A DNA stretch of 52,862 bases, from assembly GCA_947630485.1 (NCBI GenBank), contig CANRHU010000014.1, positions 1 to 52,862 on the forward strand, written 5' to 3'. Shown here in pieces: positions 16,540-26,039 of this stretch. Under the pieces are notes generated by a model. It was not told the DNA's origin. It made no database searches and saw only the letters and a program-made list of their open reading frames with translations. Both the position numbers and the translations under genes were made by a program. Numbering within the stretch: the first letter of the stretch is position 1; each line of letters starts with the position of its first letter. The stretch is from an uncultured Lachnospiraceae bacterium (lineage in GTDB: Bacteria > Bacillota > Clostridia > Lachnospirales > Lachnospiraceae).

Positions 16540-17286
16540 TCACGCCTGCAATTCCAGATGATACATCAAAATCGACAGCGTTGTCAACCCCGCGGTTTCC
16601 GTCCGCAGAATCCGCCTGCCAAGCGACACCGGGACAAATCCGGCCTCGCGGGCGGCATCTGCCTCCGCCTCGTCAAAGCCTCCCTCCGGGCCGATCAGAA
16701 CGCCCACGGACATGCCCGGGCGGACCGAACCGACCGCGCGGGCCGTAGCCTCCATTCCCCTGGCGTTTTCATAGGGGATTATCTTTACGTCAAACCCGGC
16801 CGCGCAGGCCAGCGCTTCCTCCCATTCCATCACCGGCGTTACCTCCGGCACGATCGCGCGGCCCGACTGCTCGGCCGCGCTCCGGGCGATGGCATTCCAG
16901 CGCCGGACCCGCGACTCCTCCTTCTTCGCGTCAAACTTGACGACCGTGCGCCTGGTGTTCACCGGGATCACCTGACTGACTCCCAGTTCCACGGCCTTCT
17001 GGATGATCAGCTCCATCTTGTCCCCCTTGGGAATCCCCTGGAGCAGATATATCCGCGCCGCAAGCTCCGTATCCGGCGCCTGGGACAGAATCCGCGCCGT
17101 CACCCGGTCAGGCTCAATCTGCAGGATCCGGCAGAGATAATCCGTGCCCGAACCGTTCCCCACCAAAATCTCCTCTCCGGGCTTCATGCGGAGCACGTTG
17201 CGGATATGATTCACATCCGGGCCTGTGACCGCGGCTTCCGCCGCGCCGGCGTCGATCTGTTCTTCATGCACAAAAAAATGATACAT
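16540..17286 (-). CDS. rsmE: 16S rRNA (uracil(1498)-N3)-methyltransferase RsmE
   Basis: A SPOUT-fold methyltransferase of 248 residues. The C-terminal knot motifs are VLIGPEGGFDEAEADAA and VSLGRRILRTETAGLT; the N-terminal PUA-like domain starts MYHFFVHEEQID. It methylates U1498 in the decoding region of 16S rRNA. The start at 17286 leaves 8 bp after prmA, with AGGAG about 13 bases upstream inside the prmA end. The order prmA-rsmE is a common pair. Confidence 0.95.
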   Translation of the reverse strand: MYHFFVHEEQIDAGAAEAAVTGPDVNHIRNVLRMKPGEEILVGNGSGTDYLCRILQIEPDRVTARILSQAPDTELAARIYLLQGIPKGDKMELIIQKAVELGVSQVIPVNTRRTVVKFDAKKEESRVRRWNAIARSAAEQSGRAIVPEVTPVMEWEEALACAAGFDVKIIPYENARGMEATARAVGSVRPGMSVGVLIGPEGGFDEAEADAAREAGFVPVSLGRRILRTETAGLTTLSILMYHLELQA

Positions 17287-17294
17287 AACCGGAT

Positions 17295-18251
17295 TCACTT
17301 TCTCCTGGCAGTGACGGATACCCACTCGCCCTGACAGACAGTCTCAAGAAGTTCCAGTTCCGGACTCGCCCCGAGCGCCTTCTTCACCGCGTTTTCCTTC
17401 GTATCGATGATGCCGGACGCGATAAAGATACCCCCGTGCTTCAGATGCGGCACTACCTCCGGGATCAGCCTGATGATCACATCGGCCAGAATGTTGGCCA
17501 CCACGATATCATAGCATTCGTAACCTGCCCAATCCTTTATAACCTTATCATCAATAAGGTTGCCTTGGATGACATGAAACTGCCCGCCGCCGATCCCGTT
17601 GGCCTCCAGGTTCTCTCCCGTCGCGGCGATCGCATTCTCATCCAGGTCCGTCCCATATACCTCCCCAGCCCCCAGCTTTAAGGCCGTGATTCCCAGGATA
17701 CCGCTGCCGGTTCCCACATCCAGAATCTTCGCGCCTTTCGTCATATATCTGCGAAGCTGACGGATGCACAGCTGCGTGGTCTCATGCTGCCCGGTACCGA
17801 AAGCCGTGCCCGGATCGATCTGGATCAGGAGCTTATCCTCCTGCCCTTCGGGGATTTCCTCCCAGGTAGGCTTGATCAGAATGTCGTCCACCGTAAACGG
17901 CTTAAAATACTGCTTCCAGTTATTGATCCAGTCCTTATCCTCCGTCTCCGAAATATCCAGGGTTCGCTGTCCCAGATCCACAAATGCGGCAAGCTCATCC
18001 AGCCCCGTTTCCAGCGCTTTAAGGATCTCCGCCTCCTTCGATAAATCGTCCAGATAGAAGCTGACTCTGGCGACGCCGTCGTCCGGCGGAAGCTCCGGCA
18101 GAATATCGATGAACATGCCCTTCGTCTCGCTCTCCGTCAGCGGCACATTGTCCTCAATCTCAATGCCCTCAATGCCGATCTCGCCGCACATGCTGCTGAT
18201 CAGATCCACCGCCTGAGTCGTGGTGGTCAGCGTATATTTTCTCCACTTCAT
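17295..18251 (-). CDS. prmA: Ribosomal protein L11 methyltransferase PrmA
   Basis: A class I SAM methyltransferase (318 residues) that trimethylates L11. Motifs visible are IDPGTAFGTGQHETTQLC and ILDVGTGSGILGITALKLG, followed by NILADVIIRL, the NxxA catalytic-loop region. In many clostridia prmA follows dnaJ; here proC, about 570 bp of unassigned sequence and an AAA ATPase gene separate it from dnaJ, suggesting that material was inserted between them. Confidence 0.95.
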   Translation of the reverse strand: MKWRKYTLTTTTQAVDLISSMCGEIGIEGIEIEDNVPLTESETKGMFIDILPELPPDDGVARVSFYLDDLSKEAEILKALETGLDELAAFVDLGQRTLDISETEDKDWINNWKQYFKPFTVDDILIKPTWEEIPEGQEDKLLIQIDPGTAFGTGQHETTQLCIRQLRRYMTKGAKILDVGTGSGILGITALKLGAGEVYGTDLDENAIAATGENLEANGIGGGQFHVIQGNLIDDKVIKDWAGYECYDIVVANILADVIIRLIPEVVPHLKHGGIFIASGIIDTKENAVKKALGASPELELLETVCQGEWVSVTARRK

Positions 18252-18314
18252 AGATGCCTCTCCGTTTCTGTGTTCTTTCCTCCCGCTTTCTCTGCCGTGT
18301 ATTCCCCATGCGGC

Positions 18315-20252
18315 CTACAGGCTGCACAGATAGTCCTCGACCCGGCAGAACGTAATACCTTCCCCTTCCTGTGACTGGGGATCGTCGCAGAGAATAAACC
18401 GGCGCGTAATCGGTCCAAAGCGCTTCTCAATCTGGTTGTACTTATCGGCGTCCGCCAGACGGCGGTACTGCTCCGGGGCCATCCTGGCGCCGCTGCGCAG
18501 CTCGCAGATAAAACAGTTATTATCGGCCGGATCGTAGACGACCATGCCGAACACGCCCGCGTTGATCTGGAGCTTGTACACCTGCCTGCGGCCGCCTGCC
18601 GCCTTCTCCGTCTCCAGAAGAATGATATCCTCCAGCATTCTGGCCCTCACATCCGCCAGCACCTTCTCCACCAGATCCAGCTTGCCGATCTCGCTCATGC
18701 CCATAAATTTCTCCGTGCCCATCAGCTCCTGCAGGAGCGTCCGGATCTGGCAATAGCGGATCCCCGGCTGGGTAAAGATCACACGCTCGATGGGCTCGCT
18801 GCCCGGCTGCGGCATCTCGGCGGGACATTCCACCACCAGATCCATCTCCACCAGCGCCTGCTTGATCTCGGCCGCGTGTGCTTTTGTGATTCCCGCGGCC
18901 TGCTCCTCGCGGGTGCGGTCATTCCTCAGATTCCAGGCCGCCAGCCGCAGATTCTGGTACTGGGGATTCTTTGACAGGATCAATAACAGGAAATTCAGGT
19001 TCATATTCACCATAACCCGCTCCGTAACCTCCATGAGGTTATCATGCTCCTGCAGAGAGCGGAGCACCCGGAACTGGCTCAGATCCTTGCTTCCCACCAG
19101 AGACCGCTCGATATTGCGGCAGACAGCGCTGTCGATGTATTCCTTCGTGGACGCGCCGTCGCGGAACGTGGCGTTCTTTACGCTTAGGCCGTCCTGCGTG
19201 CGCTCCCCGGCGCGCAGCGTCCCGCCATAGCGGATATATTCGTCCACATCGTCGATCCCCAGAAGCCTTTTGTGCTCCCGGAAGGGGACAAACGTGGTGC
19301 CGACCGTCACCGCCCGGTCATAAAGCTCCTGGCGAAGCGCCAGACAGAAGGCGAGGGAATCCGTCCCCGTCAGAACCACGCGCATGCCCTGGGCCGCGTG
19401 CACGTCCGAGAGCAGGGCCGCGTCGTCGATAAAATCGCTCATCAGCGTCACTTCATCAATGAATACATAGCGGTATCCCATATCGAAGAGCAGGTTCAGA
19501 TCCTGGTTCAGCTTCTCCATGGAATCCGCCGCCGTCACCTTAATATAGGCCGCTTTGGACGCCTGCTCCGGCTTCATGCCGCGGATCGCCTGACGGATCA
19601 TCGTGGTCTTGCCGGTCCTTCGCAGACCGGTAATCAGACAGACCCTGCCGTCGTTTCCGATCTTTCCGTCCAGATAATCCTCAAGCTGGCGGCTGCACAG
19701 ACGGCTGCCCGATTCCCTCAAATTCGCGGTGAGGCCCATCAGTGCCTCCCCGATTACCACGTTCGTGCAGAATTTCGGCCCCTGGGATCTGCCGGAAGCG
19801 CGGCCGTAACCTCTTCCCCGCGCGGCCGTAACCCTGGCCGCCGTCTGACGGGCCCGGAGTTCCTTCAGCTGCTTCTGGAGCTGACGGCGCTTCTCGATTC
19901 CTTCCTCGAGCCCCTCCAGCTGTCCGTCCTTGACATACTGGCTTTTGATCTTTCCGTTCTCCGTCCACTGACGGTAAAACCGGAGCTTTCCGTGAATCAT
20001 CTTCCTGGAAATATAGCCGATCGGCAGCTCCGCGATCTGCCTTTCAAGCTCCTCTATCATCTGCTGTTCCGTCTTTTCCGCCCCTTCAGGCTGCGCCGCG
20101 CCTTCCCCTTGGGTCCCGGCGTTTCCGGACAGCTTCTCTTCCCCATATATCGCGGCATCTCCGGATAACCTTTCTTTTCCGGCGTCCGCCTCTGTCGGTT
20201 CCGCCGTCTCCGCCAGCCCGTTCTGCCGCCCTGTCATACTCCAAATATCCAT
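18315..20252 (-). CDS. AAA family ATPase (AAA_14-like) with a charged N-terminal region
   Basis: A 645-residue ATPase of unknown role. Residues 1-60 are a low-complexity acidic segment; about 65-140 hold a charged helical region (QQMIEELERQIAELPIGYIS ... EKRRQLQKQLKELRARQ). The ATPase core has the Walker A LITGLRRTGKTTM (209-217) and Walker B YRYVFIDEVTLM, with VVLTGTDSLAF as sensor, and a C-terminal winged-helix/nuclease-like part as in AAA_14/DUF4143 proteins. The start at 20252 is certain: AAGGAGGG stands upstream, and an upstream in-frame ATG (20318) lies outside the predicted transcript. Such ATPases are often accessory and patchy in genomes. It ends 63 bp before prmA. Confidence 0.85.
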   Translation of the reverse strand: MDIWSMTGRQNGLAETAEPTEADAGKERLSGDAAIYGEEKLSGNAGTQGEGAAQPEGAEKTEQQMIEELERQIAELPIGYISRKMIHGKLRFYRQWTENGKIKSQYVKDGQLEGLEEGIEKRRQLQKQLKELRARQTAARVTAARGRGYGRASGRSQGPKFCTNVVIGEALMGLTANLRESGSRLCSRQLEDYLDGKIGNDGRVCLITGLRRTGKTTMIRQAIRGMKPEQASKAAYIKVTAADSMEKLNQDLNLLFDMGYRYVFIDEVTLMSDFIDDAALLSDVHAAQGMRVVLTGTDSLAFCLALRQELYDRAVTVGTTFVPFREHKRLLGIDDVDEYIRYGGTLRAGERTQDGLSVKNATFRDGASTKEYIDSAVCRNIERSLVGSKDLSQFRVLRSLQEHDNLMEVTERVMVNMNLNFLLLILSKNPQYQNLRLAAWNLRNDRTREEQAAGITKAHAAEIKQALVEMDLVVECPAEMPQPGSEPIERVIFTQPGIRYCQIRTLLQELMGTEKFMGMSEIGKLDLVEKVLADVRARMLEDIILLETEKAAGGRRQVYKLQINAGVFGMVVYDPADNNCFICELRSGARMAPEQYRRLADADKYNQIEKRFGPITRRFILCDDPQSQEGEGITFCRVEDYLCSL

Positions 20253-20279
20253 AAGAATCCCTCCTTTTCTTCTCCGGTC

Positions 20280-20308
20280 ATTGTAACCTACCATAACCTG
20301 ACTGTCAA
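20280..20308 (-). promoter_or_regulatory. Strong promoter of the AAA ATPase gene
   Basis: On the minus strand TTGACA (20303-20308) and TACAAT (20280-20285) are spaced by 17 bases, close to the sigma-A consensus. The transcription start would be near 20273. Confidence 0.85.
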
Positions 20309-20332
20309 CCGTATCCATAAAAATGTAACCTA
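20282..20332 (-). promoter_or_regulatory. Direct repeats TAGGTTACA around the AAA ATPase promoter
   Basis: On the minus strand TAGGTTACA occurs at 20324-20332 and again at 20282-20290, with a partial CAGGTTAT at 20293-20300. One copy overlaps the -10 box and one lies upstream of -35, as expected for a regulator binding site. Confidence 0.5.
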
Positions 20333-20796
20333 TTTGTAAGATTCTTCCATTTTTTGTTCAAAAAAACGGTTTCCATCCGTTTCCAGCAGAATTTTTGCAA
20401 AGAATGCAATAAAACAAAGCGCTCACGCATTATTTCAGTGAACGGGTGAAATTCATTCCGCCCTGCCGGCGGCCCCCTGATCGCAACGATCAGATCTTAA
20501 CAAAGGAGGAGCTTACCAAAGAACTGCCGCGGCCGACGACCGCGATGCGGTCCGAGTCCCGGCCGGACAACCGACAACTATATAGAAACTGTAGAATGAA
20601 AGACAATCCTGAATGCATTACATTACGACCTCAATCACGCTTACAAAACGGAAGCGCCCGCACCCCAGGCGCGCCCGTCAACATAAAACCGTATCTCAGA
20701 AACGGGAATATACCAAGGACAATGAGATACCAAAGATCATAAGCTGCAAAAGACGATAGGGTACAAAAGAATGCTGGCAGGAAGGAACTACGCAGG
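20319..20796. other. Intergenic stretch with no recognisable gene
   Basis: Between the AAA ATPase promoter and proC I see no convincing gene. There are small hairpins (AAACGG/CCGTTT near 20367, CTGATC/GATCAG near 20478-20494, GTATCTC/GAGATAC near 20691-20730) and an AAAGGAGGAG at 20500 not followed by a usable start codon. A 98-codon open frame on the plus strand (20446-20742) has composition unlike the neighbouring genes. It could be decayed coding sequence or an unrecognised structured RNA. Confidence 0.5.
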
Positions 20797-20840
20797 AAAG
20801 CCGCCGCGGCCCGGGGTTCGCCCCCGGCACGGCGGCTTTT
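20797..20840 (+). terminator. Strong bidirectional terminator hairpin
   Basis: AAAGCCGCCG at 20797-20806 pairs with CGGCGGCTTT at 20830-20839, with an inner CCGGGG-TTCG-CCCCCGG hairpin. TTTT follows on the plus strand and TTTCC on the minus. It can end proC on the minus strand and any transcript coming from 20319-20796 on the plus strand. Confidence 0.75.
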
Positions 20841-20854
20841 CCTGTGCGCCGTTC

Positions 20855-20898
20855 CGTTTCCATGCAGAAAGGTCTGTGACGCTCTGCTCTATTTCCGC
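20855..20898 (+). repeat. 39-bp repeat, single unit at the proC stop codon
   Basis: GTTTCCATGCAGAAAGG (identical over 17 bases to the unit at 13940) then TGTGACGCTCTGCTC and the start of a next unit, TATTTCC. On the minus strand that TATTTCC is GGAAATA, which contains the proC stop codon (AAA TAG). Confidence 0.75.
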
Positions 20899-21686
20899 TT
20901 CTGAACCGCTCCCAGCGCATCGATCACCGCCCCACGGAAACCGTTGCGCTCCAGTTCCGCCACCCCGGCGATCGTCAGACCTCCCGGGGAACAGACCGCG
21001 TCCTTCATCGCCCCCGGATGCGACCCCGTCTCCAGCTGCAGCTTCGCCGTTCCCAGCACCATCTGGCTGGCGAGCCGGTAAGCCGCGGGGCGGGCCAGGC
21101 CGTAAAGCACGGCCCCGTCTGCCAGCGCCTCGATAAACATCGCCGCAAACGCCGGTCCGCAGCCGCTTAGATCGCCCGCGATGCCAAACTGGGATGCGGG
21201 CAGAACCTGGATCATGCCAAGTCCCGAAAAGAGCCGGCAGAATTCCCCGAACTCCTCATCCGTCAGGGAATGCTTCTCCTCGCAAAGAATAATCCCCTCG
21301 CCCACCGCCACAGGGGTGTTGGGCATAATCGTCAGATGATGGGTGCCGGGAAGCAGAATCTCCTCATACCGGTCGAAGGAGATACCGGCCGCCACGGAGA
21401 CAACCACCTTTCCGGAAAGAATTTCCCGAATCGGCGCGACGACCTCCTCCACCAGATAGGGCTTTACCGCCACAATCACGAGATCCGCATCTTCCGCCAC
21501 CTCGCGGGCCGTATCATACGCGTGCTCGATTCCACGCTCCAACGCCCGCCTGCGCAGTCTGCCGCTGTCCTTCGCGCAGACGCAGATCTGCTCCGGCGCG
21601 ACCGCATGGCTTCTGAGCAGGCCATCTGTCATGGCCTGGGCCATATTGCCAAAACCGATAAATCCGATCTTCCGATCTTTTCGCAT
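20889..21686 (-). CDS. proC: Pyrroline-5-carboxylate reductase
   Basis: Catalyses the last step of proline synthesis, NAD(P)H-dependent reduction of pyrroline-5-carboxylate. It is 265 residues, the normal size. The Rossmann motif is IGFIGFGNMAQAM, and the C-terminal signature is SGCGPAFAAMFIEALADGAV with AVCSPGGLTIAGV. It begins 35 bp after dnaJ and is probably read through from the heat-shock operon, an uncommon partner. Its final codons AAG CGG AAA TAG run into a repeat copy. Confidence 0.95.
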   Translation of the reverse strand: MRKDRKIGFIGFGNMAQAMTDGLLRSHAVAPEQICVCAKDSGRLRRRALERGIEHAYDTAREVAEDADLVIVAVKPYLVEEVVAPIREILSGKVVVSVAAGISFDRYEEILLPGTHHLTIMPNTPVAVGEGIILCEEKHSLTDEEFGEFCRLFSGLGMIQVLPASQFGIAGDLSGCGPAFAAMFIEALADGAVLYGLARPAAYRLASQMVLGTAKLQLETGSHPGAMKDAVCSPGGLTIAGVAELERNGFRGAVIDALGAVQKRK

Positions 21687-21721
21687 CCCTGACCTCCGTC
21701 CCGGCCTGTCGTCCGGGCCTG

Positions 21722-22876
21722 TTATTTAAAGAATCCCTTTTTCTTCTTTCCGTCGTCCCCGCCGTCAATTTTTCCGGTCATCAATTCATCGAAATGCCGA
21801 AGCGCCTGCCGCTGCTCCTCATTCATCCGCTCCGGAACCTGAACCACCAGCGTCACATAATGATCGCCGCGGATATTTTTGTTCCGCACAGACGGAACTC
21901 CCTTACCCTTCAGGCGCACGCGGGTATCGGTCTGGGTTCCCGGCTTCACCTCGTACTCTACCTGGCCGTCCACAGTCTTAATAATGATGGGGCCGCCAAG
22001 GGCTGCACGCGCAAAGGAAACCGGTACGGTCGAATAGATGTCCATGTCACGGCGGATAAAGATCGGATGCTTGGACACCACTGCCTGCACCAGCAGATCT
22101 CCGCGCTCACCGCCGTTGACGCCCGGCTCGCCGGCCCCTACGCTGCGCACGCTCTGACCGTCGTCGATGCCGGCCGGTATACTCACTTTCAGTTTCTTGC
22201 GTCTGGTTATATAGCCGGTGCCCCGGCAGTCCGGACATTTCTCCCGGATAATCTGACCGGAACCGCCGCAATCCGGACAGGTCGTCACATTCTGCATCGT
22301 ACCCAGAGGCGTACGGCTGGTATAGACGATCTTTCCCTTGCCGTTGCACTTGTCGCAGGTCTCCTTGGAAGTGCCTGCCTTGGCCCCGCTCCCATGGCAG
22401 GAGGGACATTCTTCTTTATAATTAATCTCGATCTCCTTCTCGCAGCCAAACACCGCCTCCTCGAAGGTCAGCCGGACGCTTGTCTGAACATTGGCCCCCC
22501 GCATGGGTCCGTTATAGCGGGAGCTTCTGGAACTGCGGCCGCCGCCGAACAGATCTCCGAAGATATCCCCGAAGATGTCTCCCATATCCGCTCCGTCAAA
22601 GCCGCCGAACCCGCCAAAACCGCCGTAGCCGCCGCCCGCACCGCCGTCAAAGGCGGCGTGTCCGAACTGGTCATACTGCTTGCGTTTCTCCGGATCGCTC
22701 AGCACGGCGTAAGCTTCGGATGCTTCCTTGAACTTCTGCTCCGCCTCCGCATTGCCCGGATTGGCATCGGGATGATATTTTTTCGCCAGGGCTCTGTAGG
22801 CCTTCTTTAAGGCCGCGTCGTCCGCGTCCTTTCCCACGCCCAGAACCTCATAATAATCTCTCTTGGTCTCTGCCAT
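21722..22876 (-). CDS. dnaJ: Molecular chaperone DnaJ
   Basis: Full-length type I Hsp40 (384 residues) that stimulates DnaK ATPase activity. The J domain carries HPD in [10 protein letters not shown], then a Gly/Phe region ([16 protein letters not shown]), then four CxxCxGxG zinc-finger repeats: [24 protein letters not shown] and CPDCRGTG. The C-terminal substrate domains follow. It is separated from dnaK by 217 bp that contain two terminator-like hairpins, so its expression may be lower than that of dnaK. Confidence 0.97.
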   Translation of the reverse strand: MAETKRDYYEVLGVGKDADDAALKKAYRALAKKYHPDANPGNAEAEQKFKEASEAYAVLSDPEKRKQYDQFGHAAFDGGAGGGYGGFGGFGGFDGADMGDIFGDIFGDLFGGGRSSRSSRYNGPMRGANVQTSVRLTFEEAVFGCEKEIEINYKEECPSCHGSGAKAGTSKETCDKCNGKGKIVYTSRTPLGTMQNVTTCPDCGGSGQIIREKCPDCRGTGYITRRKKLKVSIPAGIDDGQSVRSVGAGEPGVNGGERGDLLVQAVVSKHPIFIRRDMDIYSTVPVSFARAALGGPIIIKTVDGQVEYEVKPGTQTDTRVRLKGKGVPSVRNKNIRGDHYVTLVVQVPERMNEEQRQALRHFDELMTGKIDGGDDGKKKKGFFK

Positions 22877-22961
22877 ATGTTATGCTGCCTTTCCTCTCCC
22901 GCCGTCTGTCGGATGTCCCGGAATCCGGCAGGAATCGATCTGTATTGCGTTTTCTGCAGAA

Positions 22962-22982
22962 GAAACCGCCTGTGACGGTTTC
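22962..22982 (-). terminator. Terminator-like hairpin before dnaJ
   Basis: On the minus strand GAAACCG and CGGTTTC form a 7-bp stem with a 7-base loop, followed by TTCT. It is the second of two hairpins between dnaK and dnaJ. Confidence 0.55.
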
Positions 22983-22986
22983 CCTT

Positions 22987-23031
22987 GTAAAACCGCAGAA
23001 AAGTGTTGTAGCTTATACAACACTTTCTGCG
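22987..23031 (-). terminator. Large terminator-like hairpin after dnaK
   Basis: Arms at 22994-23010 and 23016-23031 pair over 16 bp (CGCAGAAA..GTGTTGTA with TACAACACTTTCTGCG), with one bulged base and a GCTTA loop. On the minus strand GGTTTTAC follows. It probably ends most dnaK transcripts and lets some continue to dnaJ. Confidence 0.7.
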
Positions 23032-23093
23032 ATATGCGATTCGGTTTCACACCGCCGGCCGGGTTTAAACCCATCCGGCGTCCGCACCGGTAT

Positions 23094-24983
<1,890 letters not shown>

Positions 24984-25027
24984 GATTTTTTCCTCCTACA
25001 TATATATTTGAAATTTGATTATTTCCT

Positions 25028-25257
25028 TGGGGGTTGGGACTGCGGGGGCGCGGGCCGCGACGTTCGCACTAACCTCGCGCTTCGCCTTGCGGCTCGCGCT
25101 TTGCGACGTTCACGGAGCGCCATTCGCAAAACCGCTCCTTCGGAGCTCTCCGCTGCTTCGCAGCTCCTTTTTGCTCATGTACGTGGCGCTCCCTTCGTCC
25201 GCCCGTGTCCGCGCAAGTCCTTATGCAAGCATAAACTTGCGCGGACACGGGCGGACG
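25028..25257 (-). repeat. Structured insertion between grpE and dnaK with a 23-bp perfect inverted repeat
   Basis: The grpE-dnaK gap holds a 23-bp perfect inverted repeat, 25196-25218 and 25235-25257. Inside it, after a 2-base bulge, TTATGC-AA-GCATAA forms a second stem, giving one continuous hairpin of about 62 bases. Further toward dnaK are smaller hairpins, GCTCC-TTC-GGAGC and GCTGC-TTC-GCAGC, and GC-rich runs. No T-run follows the large hairpin on the minus strand. The block looks like an inserted repeat element or an intercistronic processing signal. Confidence 0.8.
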
Positions 25258-25273
25258 CGTGAACTGGTTTCGC

Positions 25274-26032
25274 TCAATTCGCGACCTGGACCATGCTGTG
25301 CCTCACGACGGTGTCGCGGTACATATATCCCTTCTGAAACTCCTGGGCAACGATGTTCTCTCCAAGATTCTCATCCTCCACGTGCATAACGGCGTTGTGG
25401 AAGTTGGGGTCGAAGGGCTGGCCTACGGCTTCGATGGGCTTCACACCGGCCTCCTCCAGATTCTTTAAAAGCTGCTTGTAAATCATCTCCATGCCTTCCG
25501 AGAAGGGCGTTCCCTTGGCGTCCTCCGGGACGGTGGCCAGGCCCCGCTCAAAGTTATCGATCACCGGCAGCATCTTTTCGATGATGCTCCTGGCTCCCAC
25601 CTCAAACATGGCCGACTTCTCTTTCTCAGTGCGTTTGCGGAAGTTGTCAAACTCGGCCATCTGGCGTTTCAGCTGATCGGTCAGCTCTTCGATTTTCTGA
25701 TCCTTCGGATCCTTCTTCTCTTTCTTCTTGCCGAAGACGTGCCATTTACCGTCTGACGCTGGCTCCGGCCCGTCCGTCTCACCGGCTTCCGATCCGCCCG
25801 CCTCGTCCGTATCCTTTGGCGCTTCACCGTCTTCTTCGCTTCCGGCGCTTTCCGCGTCCGCTTCCGGCGCAGCGTCGCCTGCTTCCGGCGACTTTGCCGT
25901 CTCGGCGCTTCCGTCGTCCTTCTGAGCCGCATCCGCGGACGCCGCCGCTTCGGACGTATCCGCTGACTGCGCTTCTGCCTCAGCCGTTTCCGGCTTCTCC
26001 TCATTTATTTTCTCATGCACCTTATCGTCCAC
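25274..26032 (-). CDS. grpE: Nucleotide exchange factor GrpE
   Basis: GrpE of 252 residues, longer than usual (about 180-200). The first about 110 residues are an acidic Glu/Ala/Asp-rich low-complexity segment; the next residues are a Lys-rich helix (KKKEKKDPKDQKIEELTDQL) leading into the dimer helix and the conserved core FDNFRKRTEKEK ... LLPVIDNFERGLA-like and VGQPFDPNFHNAVMHVED. It releases ADP from DnaK. Its start lies 7 bp after hrcA. The long disordered extension is the unusual part. Confidence 0.97.
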   Translation of the reverse strand: MDDKVHEKINEEKPETAEAEAQSADTSEAAASADAAQKDDGSAETAKSPEAGDAAPEADAESAGSEEDGEAPKDTDEAGGSEAGETDGPEPASDGKWHVFGKKKEKKDPKDQKIEELTDQLKRQMAEFDNFRKRTEKEKSAMFEVGARSIIEKMLPVIDNFERGLATVPEDAKGTPFSEGMEMIYKQLLKNLEEAGVKPIEAVGQPFDPNFHNAVMHVEDENLGENIVAQEFQKGYMYRDTVVRHSMVQVAN

Positions 26033-26039
26033 GTCTCAT

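Noticed and set aside
18315-20252. AAA ATPase as part of a toxin-antitoxin or phage defence island
   Set aside because: No nuclease, toxin or second defence gene is adjacent; prmA follows directly. The idea cannot be supported from this window.
20446-20742. 98-codon open frame on the plus strand
   Set aside because: Arg/Pro-rich without recognisable motifs and without a ribosome-binding site at its ATG. Kept only as part of the unassigned region.
25196-25257. Rho-independent terminator between grpE and dnaK
   Set aside because: The hairpin is strong but no T-run follows on the minus strand, and dnaK has no visible promoter of its own, so termination there would abolish dnaK expression.
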